Shown one piece after another: positions 1-9,520 of a DNA stretch of 64,000 bases. The notes below the pieces were generated by a model. The model had not been told where the DNA came from, did no database searches, and saw only the letters and a list, made by a program, of their open reading frames with translations. Positions within the stretch are counted from its first letter, which is position 1. Each line of letters opens with the position of its first letter. Origin of the DNA: DGNJ01 sp002388905 (GTDB lineage Bacteria; Pseudomonadota; Gammaproteobacteria; Pseudomonadales; Porticoccaceae); NCBI GenBank assembly GCA_036843405.1, contig DAITSJ010000019.1, positions 1 to 64,000 on the forward strand. Direction: 5' to 3'. A program made the position numbers and the translations under genes.

Positions 1-149
1 TTCTTAAATTGCTTCGTGAGAAGCCAATTTGATGTCTTAACTTCCTAAGACCCTATGTTAAATTGTAAATGGGCGTTCTGAAACGAATTGGCACATGCCT
101 GCCCGTTGCCTGTACTCTCTTCCGAGGGAGCTTTAAATAAGGGATACAG

Positions 150-827
150 ATGCGAAACTACACAACAGCACAACCTTCGGACCCAGCCGTGGACTTCCAG
201 CTTCGGCCGTTACTTCCCATTCTGGGTTTTACACTGGCCTATATCGTGGTGGCCTCGGTTTATGCCGCGGACCGGGATAACCTGGAATTCCTGATTTACA
301 TCCTGGTGATGATTATTCTCATGTTTTGTGTGTGGCTGGTGCACCGCCGGGTTCATTTGTCTCTCGGCCTCCTCTGGGCCCTGAGTGTCTGGGGACTGGC
401 TCACATGGCAGGCGGCTTGCTCGTGGTTCCGGCAACACTAACTTTATCGGGTGACACCAGCGTTCTATACAATCTGTGGTTGATTCCCGGGCTGCTCAAA
501 TACGACCAGCTGGTGCACGCTTACGGCTTTGGCATTACCACCCTGCTTTGCTGGCAGGGAATATCCGCCGCCGCTGCCCGGGAGGGCGTCAGATTTCGCC
601 CTTCCCCGGGCCTGTTATCGCTGGCTGCGTTTGCTGCCATGGGCCTGGGGGCGCTGAATGAGGTCATCGAGTTTATGGCAAGTTTGCTGCTGGCCGAGAC
701 CAACGTCGGGGGTTACCTGAATACCGGGTGGGACCTGGTGGCCAATGGGGTTGGTGCCATCATTGCCGCGATCATAATACGGGTCCGGTGGCGAACGAAT
801 AAAAGCTCTCGCTCCGGGACCGGTTAA
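150..827 (+). CDS. DUF2238 (YjdF-like) multi-spanning inner-membrane protein
   Basis: 225-aa protein made almost entirely of hydrophobic helices, about six membrane spans, with a polar cationic tail. The motifs DQLVHAYGFG, NEVIEF and GYLNTGWDLVANGVGA are typical of the DUF2238/YjdF family, whose function is not established. The start is chosen from an AAGGG stretch upstream of ATG 150. It is monocistronic here and convergent with the SDR gene that follows. Nothing ties it to the catabolic island, and no copy of the island operator precedes it. Confidence 0.85.
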   Translation: MRNYTTAQPSDPAVDFQLRPLLPILGFTLAYIVVASVYAADRDNLEFLIYILVMIILMFCVWLVHRRVHLSLGLLWALSVWGLAHMAGGLLVVPATLTLSGDTSVLYNLWLIPGLLKYDQLVHAYGFGITTLLCWQGISAAAAREGVRFRPSPGLLSLAAFAAMGLGALNEVIEFMASLLLAETNVGGYLNTGWDLVANGVGAIIAAIIIRVRWRTNKSSRSGTG

Positions 828-902
828 CTGGCCAGGCGCCGTGACTTTTGCCGTTCTGAATGACGAAAATCAGCTACGAGGGATGACCTGTTCGTCGCTG
901 CT

Positions 903-1643
903 TCACAGTGAAGTATAGCCGCCATCAATCACAATTTCGGTCCCGGTGATAAAGGTGGATTCATCACTAGCCAGGAACAGGGCAAGATCGGCAATTTCCT
1001 CCGGCCGCCCTACCCGTTTCACGGGATTGGCAGCGACTACCTTGTCCTGGTATTCCTGGGGCATGTTGGTGAACATAGCTGTTTCGATGGATCCGGGACT
1101 GAAGCAATTTATCCGAATCCCTTGATCGGCATACTCGACGGCCGCAGTCTTGGTCATTGCCGCGACAGCACCCTTTGATCCGCAATAAGCTACCAGTTGC
1201 GGAAAGGCCACCACATTCGCCATCGACGCCGTATTGACGATGGAACCGCCCCCGGATTCAAGCATCAGGGGAATCCCATAACGCATACCCAGGAAGACGC
1301 TGCGAACGTTCACTGCCATCACTTTGTCGAAGGCCGCTTCGTCGTACTCCCCGGTCGGCGCCAGGGGGCCCTGGATTGCGGCGTTGTTGCAGAGAATATC
1401 GAGGGACCCGAACTGATCCCTGGCTTTGGCGAGCATTGCCTGAACATCCCGACTCTGGGAGACATCCGCCTGGTGTGCCAGGCATTGATCGCCCAGCGCC
1501 CGGGCAACCTCTTCCTGCTCGCCACTGATATCGACGGCGAGAACGCTTGCACCTTCTCGGCAAAATCTGGCTGCGATGGCCTTGCCCATCCCCGACCCAG
1601 CCCCGGTGACGACAGCAACCTTGCCTTGCAATCTGCCGGCCAT
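903..1643 (-). CDS. SDR-family NAD(P)-dependent oxidoreductase
   Basis: 246-aa classical short-chain dehydrogenase. The cofactor motif TGAGSGMG lies at residues 13-20, NNAA at 86-89, and the catalytic triad is S140, Y153, K157. The C-terminal GG followed by Tyr-Thr is usual for the FabG/BaiA-type fold. It probably interconverts an alcohol and a ketone on the island substrate; the substrate is inferred from context only. It is the last gene of a minus-strand unit that starts with the TonB receptor at 5971 and includes the haem beta-propeller gene (58-bp gap). Confidence 0.9.
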   Translation of the reverse strand: MAGRLQGKVAVVTGAGSGMGKAIAARFCREGASVLAVDISGEQEEVARALGDQCLAHQADVSQSRDVQAMLAKARDQFGSLDILCNNAAIQGPLAPTGEYDEAAFDKVMAVNVRSVFLGMRYGIPLMLESGGGSIVNTASMANVVAFPQLVAYCGSKGAVAAMTKTAAVEYADQGIRINCFSPGSIETAMFTNMPQEYQDKVVAANPVKRVGRPEEIADLALFLASDESTFITGTEIVIDGGYTSL

Positions 1644-1701
1644 AAAAAACTCCTGAAATAATTAATAAGTATTGCTTGGGGTAATTGTGCTATGCGCTTA
1701 G

Positions 1702-3600
1702 CTAATCGCCCGGTACCAGCCGCACGATGATATTATTGGCGTTTTCCAGGCCGTATGTTTCAGGGTCCCGTTTACCGACCGGCAAGCTGGAATATGTGGT
1801 CCAGATATCCCCGGTCTGCTCGTCTACCTCGATCATGCGAATATAGGTTTCCTGACGGGGCATGGGATAGTGCCGCCAATTTTCGTCCTCAATATCAAAC
1901 CGGTAAATTCGATCGGAGTTCGACGTCGCCGCCCATATCGCATTCCTTCCTTTGTCGAGAGTTATGCCATAGGGAGCCGCGCCTACGTCAGGGATTTTAT
2001 AACGCCCGAGAATCAGTCCACTCTCGGTATCCAGCTTGACGAGCTCACTTGAACCGAATAATGGTATCCACAGAATACCCTTTTCTTCCTGAATGGCCAG
2101 TCGTCGGGGGCCGGAACCCCGTTCGAATGGAACGATACGCTCGACGATATTTTTTTCCGTATCGAAGCTGCCCACGAAACCGTATACCTGGGACCACCAG
2201 ACCCGTTCGCGTTGGACGTCGACGGCAGCGCCGTAGAGCAGAGAATGAAAATGCGTTTCACCGCCTACCAGGGGAAGTCGGTAGGTGTTGATATCGCCGG
2301 TATCGGTGTTGATACCCCAGAGCTCATTCATACCCAGATCGGTAATCCAGATTCGTCCATCGGAATCCGGTTCCACGTGTCGGTTGGAGTTGTAGGCAAA
2401 ATCATGGGTCACGCCAAACTGTTTGCCCTCAGGTGGTGCGTAAAGTCGCCATTCATGGGTCCTGGTATTGAACCGGGCAATATAGAAACTGTCTTCCAGG
2501 GCGACCCAAAGGTTACCCTCCGCATCGGCATTTATGGTATGGGGGCCATGGAATTTGACTCCCCGTATCTCAGGGACATCGTACCAGGTCACAGTCCCGT
2601 CGGCGGGGTTGAGGCCGCCCAATCTGTCCTTGTCTGTCTCTACAAACCAGACAATACTGGACCCCGGAGCAATGGCAATTTCCCGGGTCCAGCCGAACGT
2701 GGGAAGGATGTACTCCTCGACAACCGTTTTTCCACTGACACCATACTTGCCCAGTTTCTCGAGATCGTTGTAACCGGTCAGAGTATCGAAATTTACGGGA
2801 AAGTTATGGGTGAGGTAGGGAATGATAATTTCCATATCCCTGGGCGGAAACAAGCTGTTTTCCGGCTCCAGCAGGGCATTATAGAACTCACTGCCCTCCT
2901 CTAGGCCCCAGCGCAATTTCTTCTCCTCCCCCAGTCTCATGGTTACCCAGCGCATGTACTGAACCATGTTCTCCCAGGCTTCGGCCCGGGCATGGGTTGG
3001 CACATTCTCCTCATCCTCATCGGTGTCGGTTCTCCATGCCCCTTTCTTGCCATCATAGGCAAGATCTTCAATGGCTCTTTTCAACCAGGATTCAGCCCGT
3101 TCCCCCACGGGAATACTGGCCAGCTTGCTGGAGAAGCTCCGTACGCGCTGGGAACCGAGTTGGTGACAATGGGAGCAAACCAGGGTGCTCATGTGATACG
3201 CCATCGAATCCGGGTCACCTCTGAGCCACGCAGATCCCGGCACCTGATCGGCAACGTTGGCCACTGGCTCCATCACCAGGTTCACCGACAATCGATCCTT
3301 TTCACTGGCAATGGTCCGGTCCGTTTCCTTCCAGCCGATCCTGAATGCATCGACTGAAAGTGCTTCTGGATTTGTCTCCACTACATTGGCCGAGAATGTA
3401 CCGTCCTTGCGGGTGAATACCGTTGTTGAATAGGGGATCGTCTGACGGTTTGAGAATCGAATTCTCACAAAAGGTATTGATTTCCCCTCCTCGTCCACCA
3501 CCCTCCCCTGTACATCCAGTGCAGAAGCTGCGCTCATAAACCATGCGCAGAAAAGAACGACTGAAAGGCCTAGGTACTTCAGCAATAAGGTCATGTCCAT
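1702..3600 (-). CDS. Exported beta-propeller protein with one CXXCH haem-c motif (Vgb-lyase-like)
   Basis: About 632 aa. I use ATG 3600, because the next codons give a clear signal peptide ending near ASA-LD; a TTG at 3648 would add 16 residues. After the signal comes a carboxypeptidase-regulatory-like beta domain (VQGRVVDEEGKSIP), then C142-S-H-C145-H146, a covalent haem motif. A C-terminal half follows with repeated blades of the type GNLWVALED, GRIWITDLG and NAIWAATS, resembling virginiamycin B lyase and other streptogramin-lyase-type propellers. It should be periplasmic. A paralogue with the same domain order is at 14987-17089. A true lyase reaction is not implied; the haem suggests a redox role. 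It sits in one unit with a TonB receptor and an SDR. Confidence 0.8.
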   Translation of the reverse strand: MDMTLLLKYLGLSVVLFCAWFMSAASALDVQGRVVDEEGKSIPFVRIRFSNRQTIPYSTTVFTRKDGTFSANVVETNPEALSVDAFRIGWKETDRTIASEKDRLSVNLVMEPVANVADQVPGSAWLRGDPDSMAYHMSTLVCSHCHQLGSQRVRSFSSKLASIPVGERAESWLKRAIEDLAYDGKKGAWRTDTDEDEENVPTHARAEAWENMVQYMRWVTMRLGEEKKLRWGLEEGSEFYNALLEPENSLFPPRDMEIIIPYLTHNFPVNFDTLTGYNDLEKLGKYGVSGKTVVEEYILPTFGWTREIAIAPGSSIVWFVETDKDRLGGLNPADGTVTWYDVPEIRGVKFHGPHTINADAEGNLWVALEDSFYIARFNTRTHEWRLYAPPEGKQFGVTHDFAYNSNRHVEPDSDGRIWITDLGMNELWGINTDTGDINTYRLPLVGGETHFHSLLYGAAVDVQRERVWWSQVYGFVGSFDTEKNIVERIVPFERGSGPRRLAIQEEKGILWIPLFGSSELVKLDTESGLILGRYKIPDVGAAPYGITLDKGRNAIWAATSNSDRIYRFDIEDENWRHYPMPRQETYIRMIEVDEQTGDIWTTYSSLPVGKRDPETYGLENANNIIVRLVPGD

Positions 3601-3658
3601 TTTCTCATAAAAAATATGGGAGGATTTCTTCAAGGGTGTCCAGTTCAATGATGCGGTC

Positions 3659-5971
3659 CTAGAATCTCATTGAAAATTCAATGCCATAGGTTCTTGGCAT
3701 TCCACGGATATAATAATTCGCGCCAAAATCGGCAGTATCTGCACCCCAGGGCTCGTAGTACTTGTCCGTGATATTTTTTCCCCATATGGCCACGGAGAAT
3801 CCCCTGTTGTCTTCATAACTGATCCGGCCGTTCATGAGCCAGTAGGATTCCTGCTCGAGGGCCGAGACATTGAAAATGTCGTAGTAGTAGGAATCCGAAT
3901 ACTGGGCCTCAGGCATCAGGCGAAATACGCCCCTCTCTGTCTCTGCGAAAATCCAGTCGGCATGGATATTAAAGGTCATCTCCGGTGCGAAAGGCCAGGA
4001 ATTCCCGCCCACGTCTTTCCCGGAGATAATCTGATCGTCGTCGTACTCTGTATCAAGAAGCCCCAGAGAGCTATTGACAGTTAAATCCGGTGTAATTTGA
4101 GCAACTGCTTCCAGTTCTGCTCCGCGAACCTCACCGCTTATTGAGCGTAGAAAGCCAATAGCTCCGATCACTTCCTGAACCTGCTGATCCTGATAGTCGT
4201 AGTAGAAAATCGAACCATTGAGTTGATACCTACCATCGCCAAGGCGGGATTTAACACCGATTTCGTAGGCATCGACAATTTCAGGTTCAACAAAATAAAT
4301 TTGCTCAACACTCTGATACGCGAAGCCATTGAATGCACCGGACCGATAACCGCGGCTATAGCTGGCAAACGCATGGGCGTCATCCCCGAATTTGTAATCC
4401 AGAATGACCCGCCCGGTTAATTCATCGGTATCGGCGTCACGCTCGAGAAAACCGACAGAGCTGTCAAAGGGAAAGGAAAAGGGTATGGTGCTGGCCCGGA
4501 TGTTTCCACTGTTATCTTTCAACACCGTCAGGGCGTCGTTATACTCGGTTTCATCTTTGGTCCATCGAGCTCCCAAGGTCAGGTCGAGAGACTCGGTTAA
4601 CTCGTAATTGACTTCGCCATAGATTGCCTTAGCGATAGACACCTGTTCGAAGCGCTGCTGGGCATGAATTCCCGTGATGGGGGCGGTCGGGTCGAAGAGG
4701 CCGGAACTGATAGCATCCGGCGACCCAATGGGCGGGTTAAAGGGAATGCTCGGGAAAAAGTCCTCGATAAACCCGAAGTAATTCAATGAGTTGTCGGATT
4801 CGACCGTTTGTTCGCCGTAATAAAGTCCGATAATGGCATCCCAGCGGTCGAAGGTGAAATTGACGCGCAGGTCTTCGTTGAAGTGTTCGTACTCGGTGAT
4901 CAGGTTGTGATTGCAGATATTGTTAATACCACCGTCACAATCGATCTGAACATCGTAGAGACTGTCATTGTAGCCCGTCACTGAAGTGACCACGGCATCG
5001 CCCAATGCTACGGTTGCTCGCAAAACGGCACCCTTGGTTCTGTTTAGCATCTCTCCCTGGCTATTGGGCTGTGCTTCATCCTTGTCGAGGCCCGCGCGGG
5101 AATAGCCGGAGGCGTCTCCTCCGGATGGCAGAATACTTTTCATAATCGGCGGCGTACCCACCGGATCGCTTTCGGCCCAATAGGTTTTCAAAACAAAATC
5201 AAGGGATTCGGTAGGTTTGTAGCGAACTGTCAAGCGCGCCGAGGTGCTGTCCGTCTGACCGAAATCGTCATTTGTCACATTGACACCATTCGGGCTTTCG
5301 TTTTCGATAAAGCCGTCGGCTTTAGAAAGATTGCCGGCAAACCGGACTCCTAAAACATCGGGGACCAGGGTGAACTCTTTGGCGCCTTCCAGAGTATAGG
5401 CATTGTAGTTGCCATACCTGGCCGTGACGTAATCATCGGATTCCCCCAGGGAAGGTTTCTTGCTGATGATATTCAGGGCGCCTCCCGTTGTATTCCTGCC
5501 ATACAGTGTCCCTTGAGGCCCCTTTACAACTTCGACACGTTCCAGATCAAAAAACTGGACACCATGAGCCGGACGAAAAGCCTGATAGTCCTCGTCAATA
5601 TAGACGCCAATTGGCGACGTTGCGGATGCGTTGAATTCACTGCCGACGCCGACACCGCGGATCGTGATATTTGGTGTTGCAGATCCGACAAAGGAACTGA
5701 TCTGAACATTAGGGATTGCACCCATCAGATCTTCGGTATTGAATATCCCGCGTTCCATCAGCATCCCGCCATCGATGGCATTTATCGTTACGGGCACATC
5801 CTGTAGCCTCTCCTCTTTGCGGCGAGCCGTCACTACCACCTCTTCTATACCGCTACGGTAACCTTCTCGGTTACCCGTGGCATCCTGGGCGTGCAAGCCA
5901 GGCGACCATAAGGGACTTGTCGCCGATATCAATGTCGCAAACAGGCACTTCTTATTATGTATTGGCTTCAT
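3659..5971 (-). CDS. TonB-dependent outer-membrane receptor (first of three)
   Basis: 770 aa: signal peptide ending near LHAQD, a TonB-box-like EEVVVTARR around residues 43-51, plug domain with the GPQGTLYGRNTTGG motif, then a 22-strand-type barrel ending in Phe (FSMRF). Such receptors import scarce or bulky molecules, energised by TonB; the plug and barrel resemble the large group found beside aromatic, terpenoid and steroid catabolic genes. It is first in a unit with the haem propeller and the SDR. A predicted promoter and operator lie 90-120 bp upstream (6062-6090). The ligand is unknown. Confidence 0.93.
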   Translation of the reverse strand: MKPIHNKKCLFATLISATSPLWSPGLHAQDATGNREGYRSGIEEVVVTARRKEERLQDVPVTINAIDGGMLMERGIFNTEDLMGAIPNVQISSFVGSATPNITIRGVGVGSEFNASATSPIGVYIDEDYQAFRPAHGVQFFDLERVEVVKGPQGTLYGRNTTGGALNIISKKPSLGESDDYVTARYGNYNAYTLEGAKEFTLVPDVLGVRFAGNLSKADGFIENESPNGVNVTNDDFGQTDSTSARLTVRYKPTESLDFVLKTYWAESDPVGTPPIMKSILPSGGDASGYSRAGLDKDEAQPNSQGEMLNRTKGAVLRATVALGDAVVTSVTGYNDSLYDVQIDCDGGINNICNHNLITEYEHFNEDLRVNFTFDRWDAIIGLYYGEQTVESDNSLNYFGFIEDFFPSIPFNPPIGSPDAISSGLFDPTAPITGIHAQQRFEQVSIAKAIYGEVNYELTESLDLTLGARWTKDETEYNDALTVLKDNSGNIRASTIPFSFPFDSSVGFLERDADTDELTGRVILDYKFGDDAHAFASYSRGYRSGAFNGFAYQSVEQIYFVEPEIVDAYEIGVKSRLGDGRYQLNGSIFYYDYQDQQVQEVIGAIGFLRSISGEVRGAELEAVAQITPDLTVNSSLGLLDTEYDDDQIISGKDVGGNSWPFAPEMTFNIHADWIFAETERGVFRLMPEAQYSDSYYYDIFNVSALEQESYWLMNGRISYEDNRGFSVAIWGKNITDKYYEPWGADTADFGANYYIRGMPRTYGIEFSMRF

Positions 5972-6061
5972 GGCACTTTCCTCCTGCTGCTTTTGCAGGC
6001 CGCGGCCGATTGAACGGTTGGCTCTGGCAGCTTGTTTGATGTTGGCCTCATTTGGGCTATC

Positions 6062-6090
6062 TATCTACATTAGTGTTGATTATCGTTCAA
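6062..6090 (-). promoter_or_regulatory. Predicted sigma-70 promoter of the first TonB receptor
   Basis: Read on the minus strand: -35 TTGAAC (6085-6090), 17-bp spacer, -10 TAGATA (6062-6067). The 16-bp operator at 6064-6079 covers the -10 and part of the spacer, which would allow repression by occlusion. Confidence 0.5.
6064..6079. promoter_or_regulatory. Island operator copy 1
   Basis: TCTACA-TTAG-TGTTGA, one mismatch to the consensus TCAACA-N4-TGTTGA. It lies about 93 bp upstream of the first TonB receptor. I read it as a binding site of a TetR-type dimer because it is a short palindrome repeated in front of several catabolic units. Confidence 0.7.
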
Positions 6091-6177
6091 GCATCGTCGA
6101 TTTTCTACGTCTTGTCAAGATGTGATATGAAACCTCTACTGTTCCGGATCAGGAATAATAGAAAACCGATGATCAAT

Positions 6178-6915
6178 TCACGTGCGGTGCTTAATAGCAG
6201 GCAGGAGCAGGCCTGTTCTCGATTCGTATTCGGTCCATTCAGGGTACCGTGATAATGATTTCTCTTTGAGCAAAATATTGACGGAAAAGATCCCAAGCCA
6301 GACCCAGGCGAGTATTACCCATGGAAGCCAGTGAAAGACGATGAGTGCATATGAACTGTAAATCATCATTTCGCCCAGGTAATTGGGATGACGTATATAA
6401 CGAAACATTCCGGTGGTAATCAGGTTGGAGCCAGCCTTAAGAGAAAAGTATTTCTGGCAATCCGAAATCAGCATGATTGCTATACCGAGGGTGTGAAGGG
6501 TTATACAAAAAGCAAGCCAGGGTGCCTCTGGTATCGGATAATCCGGCACCGATACACCGGAAACCAGCAGCCAGGGTATAACCCAATACCAACCCAAAAC
6601 CAGAGCAAACGCCATAAAGGCGCCGCCGAAAGTGACACGAACCTGCCAGCCTGAATCGGGAAAAACGTTATCCTTCAGTATCCAGCAAAGTCCGTAGCTT
6701 CCATGCAATGCCAGGTAAATCCAGACGACGGGCTCCGCGTTCTGGTAGATCCACATCAGGAGTCCGATAAAAAAAAAGGTTCCGGCTTTTTGAAAGTTGA
6801 TAACCCAGGATAGCTTGAGTAATTTCGGCCCCCCCAGGAAGTCCTGCAGGAGACTATTGGTCAGGGCGCGCATACTCTCGGCAAACGGCAGGATTCGACC
6901 GGCGTGGTCAACCAT
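6178..6915 (-). CDS. Membrane methyltransferase-like protein (PEMT/ICMT or steroid-reductase fold)
   Basis: 245 aa with several membrane spans. The C-terminal half has the family signature: TTGMFRYIRHPNYLGE, then a hydrophobic hairpin and EKSLSRYPEWTEYESRTG. This is the SAM-binding region of isoprenylcysteine carboxyl methyltransferases, phospholipid N-methyltransferases and DUF1295/steroid 5-alpha-reductase-like proteins; the subfamily cannot be fixed here. Start ATG 6915. It lies 156 bp downstream of the beta-propeller gene at 7072-8229 on the same strand and may share its operator-controlled promoter. Confidence 0.75.
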   Translation of the reverse strand: MVDHAGRILPFAESMRALTNSLLQDFLGGPKLLKLSWVINFQKAGTFFFIGLLMWIYQNAEPVVWIYLALHGSYGLCWILKDNVFPDSGWQVRVTFGGAFMAFALVLGWYWVIPWLLVSGVSVPDYPIPEAPWLAFCITLHTLGIAIMLISDCQKYFSLKAGSNLITTGMFRYIRHPNYLGEMMIYSSYALIVFHWLPWVILAWVWLGIFSVNILLKEKSLSRYPEWTEYESRTGLLLPAIKHRT

Positions 6916-7071
6916 ATATATTCTCGCGCTTTAAAATTAGAAGAAACACGAATTCGCACTATATCGCAGGCCGGTCTCACATGAAAACCAACGATAAAAG
7001 CCACGGGTCGGTTATCCTGAAACCAGTCCTCCGTAAAATATTCATGCAATTTTATTTTTTCACTTTCACCT

Positions 7072-8229
7072 TTAGTTCGGTTTTATGGAAATGATAAAGC
7101 CAATGGGGATCTTGTGCTGGCCCACATGGAAATCTCCATTGATATCCGAAACGATAAGCTGATCACCGATAAATGCTACGGCGACCGGATTAGCCAGTCC
7201 TTGGACAACGGGGATAATTTCACCTTTGGAGGTCACCCGATACACCATGCCGTCGCTGCCGACCGGCTCCGTTGGCGGTATATCGTTGTCCCAGTCTCCG
7301 GCGTCACTGATAAACAACTGGCCGGAAAAGTCGCCGAAACTCTCCGGAGCAAACGCCATTGCTCCTGGCTCGTGAAAGCCCTTGGCAAAGAGGGTATCAC
7401 TGACTTTGCCTTCAGGCGATATTTGCAGGATACTGCCCTCGCCGGGCCTGGTAATGGCCGGATTACCGGGCTCCGGTACAGCCGCACCCACTAACATGGT
7501 GTTACCGTCGGGCGTAAAAGCAATTCCCCGCGGAGAGCCCTGTTTTTCCAAATCAATGGTGACGAAGGGTCGGCACTGATCGTCCGGAGAAACCTGATAA
7601 ATCGTGTGATTGCTGGCGGCTGTAATGAAAAGCTTTCCGGAAAAAGGACTTTTCTCCGGACCAAAGCGGGCAAAAAAGCTACCGGCACCGGCCTCTCCCC
7701 TTTCGTTTTCAGGTAGAAAACAGACAACATCGACCGCCCCTGTTTTTGGATTTATGCGGGTAACGGCGTTCGGCAGTACCCAGCCGCCGGCCTTTTCCGG
7801 CCGGGCGAAGGCGACGGTATAAATCAAGCCCGCATTGTCACCAAAACTGGAAGGTGCGACATCCAGCGAAATGGGCGGATGCTTTCTGGTCTTGATTTGC
7901 ACCGAAATGTCACCCTCGGTGGTGACAACGTAGATCGCACCGCCTTTAGCATCATCGGCCACCCAGAACGTATTGTTGTCTATTACATGGAAATCGAAGG
8001 GGTCGAACAACTGAGATCCGGTGGGAACCAGGATCCGGTGTTCAAACCCTTCGGCCACTGCCACCGGCGGCATAGCCATAACCCGATCGATGGCTTCCTG
8101 GGGAATGCTCAGGGGCAGAGTTTTCCATTCTGGAACCGAATTATCACCTGCTAAGGCAGAGGTGAAAATCGTCAAAAAAAGAGCGGGAATCAAATGCTTA
8201 GTGGCTTTATAGTAGTCTATCATGATCAT
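7072..8229 (-). CDS. Exported SMP-30/NHL-type beta-propeller protein
   Basis: 385 aa. An N-terminal signal peptide ends near SALAG, followed by propeller blades with recurring NTFWVADD, GIAFTPDGN, GQLFISDAGDWDND and DQLIVSDINGD segments typical of SMP-30/gluconolactonase or NHL propellers. No CXXCH motif, unlike the two other exported propellers here. Two close starts (ATG 8229 and 8223) differ by two residues. A promoter and operator lie 67-107 bp upstream, so it appears to belong to the island regulon. The substrate is unknown; lactone hydrolysis would fit chemically with the Baeyer-Villiger enzymes but is only inference. Confidence 0.75.
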   Translation of the reverse strand: MIMIDYYKATKHLIPALFLTIFTSALAGDNSVPEWKTLPLSIPQEAIDRVMAMPPVAVAEGFEHRILVPTGSQLFDPFDFHVIDNNTFWVADDAKGGAIYVVTTEGDISVQIKTRKHPPISLDVAPSSFGDNAGLIYTVAFARPEKAGGWVLPNAVTRINPKTGAVDVVCFLPENERGEAGAGSFFARFGPEKSPFSGKLFITAASNHTIYQVSPDDQCRPFVTIDLEKQGSPRGIAFTPDGNTMLVGAAVPEPGNPAITRPGEGSILQISPEGKVSDTLFAKGFHEPGAMAFAPESFGDFSGQLFISDAGDWDNDIPPTEPVGSDGMVYRVTSKGEIIPVVQGLANPVAVAFIGDQLIVSDINGDFHVGQHKIPIGFIISIKPN

Positions 8230-8295
8230 GCCCTTTTGAAATTTCCGGGTTGGTCGGAAGATGCTGTGGGGGTTTTCCGTGCGCTACCTCAGTCA

Positions 8296-8324
8296 AACAT
8301 AGTGAATAGCCACCCAGAAATCAA
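8296..8324 (-). promoter_or_regulatory. Predicted sigma-70 promoter of the SMP-30-like gene
   Basis: Minus strand: -35 TTGATT (8319-8324), 17-bp spacer, -10 TATGTT (8296-8301). The -35 lies inside operator copy 2. Confidence 0.5.
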
Positions 8325-8336
8325 CACATTTGTTGG
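8321..8336. promoter_or_regulatory. Island operator copy 2
   Basis: TCAACA-CATT-TGTTGG, one mismatch to consensus. It overlaps the -35 box of the propeller gene promoter about 92 bp upstream of its start. Confidence 0.7.
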
Positions 8337-8671
8337 AAGCCCTGAAAGCTGGTCGACTGTCACTTGAAGGACGAGAACGAATGATGTGAGGGTTGAGAGG
8401 ATTATCTGTATTTGAGCGATACTAGACCCCAGCCGGTCCCTTTAGTGCAGCATAACCCGATGAAGGTTGGACCAAATTTGTCAGTTCGTCAGGATCAACC
8501 GGCAAGCTCTTTTCAATCAGCAGGGGCCAATCACAAAAAACTCGTGAAGCTAGAAGGATTTGAAGTCGGACCACCACAGACCACACACATTATCAATGTC
8601 GGTGTGCGGGTGTGAAAATACGGGCGTCCTCGTTTATGATATAAAAACACGCTGTTATGATTCCCATCTAA

Positions 8672-9502
8672 ATGGCAGCAAATCAAACAACTCCCCTTGA
8701 CTGTAATTTCCCTATGACGACAACGCAAAACACTCCTCTCCCTGCTTCTACGCTTATTATCGCCAGGGAAAACCGCGGTAAAATTGAAGTATTTATGGTG
8801 GTTCGCCACCAGCAGATCGATTTCGCTTCCGGAGCGCTGGTGTTTCCCGGCGGCAAGGTCGATTCACAAGATGCAGACCCTGCGCTGATCGATTATCTCG
8901 ACGGCCCCTCGGAGGACACGGCTACCCGGTCAATACAGGTGGCCGGGATAAGGGAAACCTTTGAGGAATGCGGAATCCTGCTGGCCAGAGACCGAACTAC
9001 CTCCCAATTAATCAGCGGCGAACGGCTTCGGAAACTGACCGGCTACCGTGAAAGTCTGCACAGCGGTGAAATAACCCTGAAGGGTTTTCTGGAAAGGGAG
9101 CAACTGCACTTTGCCTGCGATCAACTGGAATATTTCGCTAACTGGGTAACGCCCGAATTCAAGCGTCGCCGCTTCGATACCCACTTTTTTCTTGCCAGGA
9201 CGCCCGACGACCACTTTGCCGAACACGATGGCATGGAATCGGTGGACTCGGTATGGATTACTCCGAAACAGGCGCTGGCTGATGCGCAGAGCGGCAAACG
9301 CCTGGTGTTGTTCCCAACAATCTGCAACCTCGACAGAATCGGCAGATACAGCTCCCTGGATGAGGCAATGGCTGACACCAGGAGAAGCGAGGTCATTGCA
9401 GTATCGCCATGGATCGAAAAACGTGAGGACGGCAATTATCTACGGATCAGTGACAAGGCAGGTTACCAGATAACCGAGGAAAAAATAGTCAGGCCGCTTT
9501 AG
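8672..9502 (+). CDS. Nudix hydrolase family protein
   Basis: 276 aa. The Nudix helix is recognisable: GALVFPGGKVD around residues 49-59, then VAGIRETFEECGILL further on, with the REx2EEx2G core. The insert between the Gly and the RE element is longer than in MutT, as in NUDT7/NUDT8/NUDT19-like CoA and long Nudix proteins; pyrophosphatase action on a CoA ester would suit a CoA-dependent catabolic region but is inferred. No clear ribosome site marks ATG 8672; ATG 8714 (14 residues shorter) is an alternative. Convergent with the SDR gene ending at 9521. Confidence 0.82.
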   Translation: MAANQTTPLDCNFPMTTTQNTPLPASTLIIARENRGKIEVFMVVRHQQIDFASGALVFPGGKVDSQDADPALIDYLDGPSEDTATRSIQVAGIRETFEECGILLARDRTTSQLISGERLRKLTGYRESLHSGEITLKGFLEREQLHFACDQLEYFANWVTPEFKRRRFDTHFFLARTPDDHFAEHDGMESVDSVWITPKQALADAQSGKRLVLFPTICNLDRIGRYSSLDEAMADTRRSEVIAVSPWIEKREDGNYLRISDKAGYQITEEKIVRPL

Positions 9503-9520
9503 ACCAGCCACCGTCGCGGT

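Larger units (their letters stand above)
8230..8671. other. Divergent intergenic region with operator and promoters
   Basis: 442 bp between the exported propeller (minus) and the Nudix gene (plus). It holds operator copy 2 and the minus-strand promoter. On the plus strand a -10-like TATGAT at 8635-8640 could serve the Nudix gene. I see no convincing small gene or RNA. Confidence 0.5.

Noticed and set aside
8412..8615. Possible 67-aa gene in the divergent region
   Set aside because: No motif or ribosome site, and the region fits promoters and operators better.
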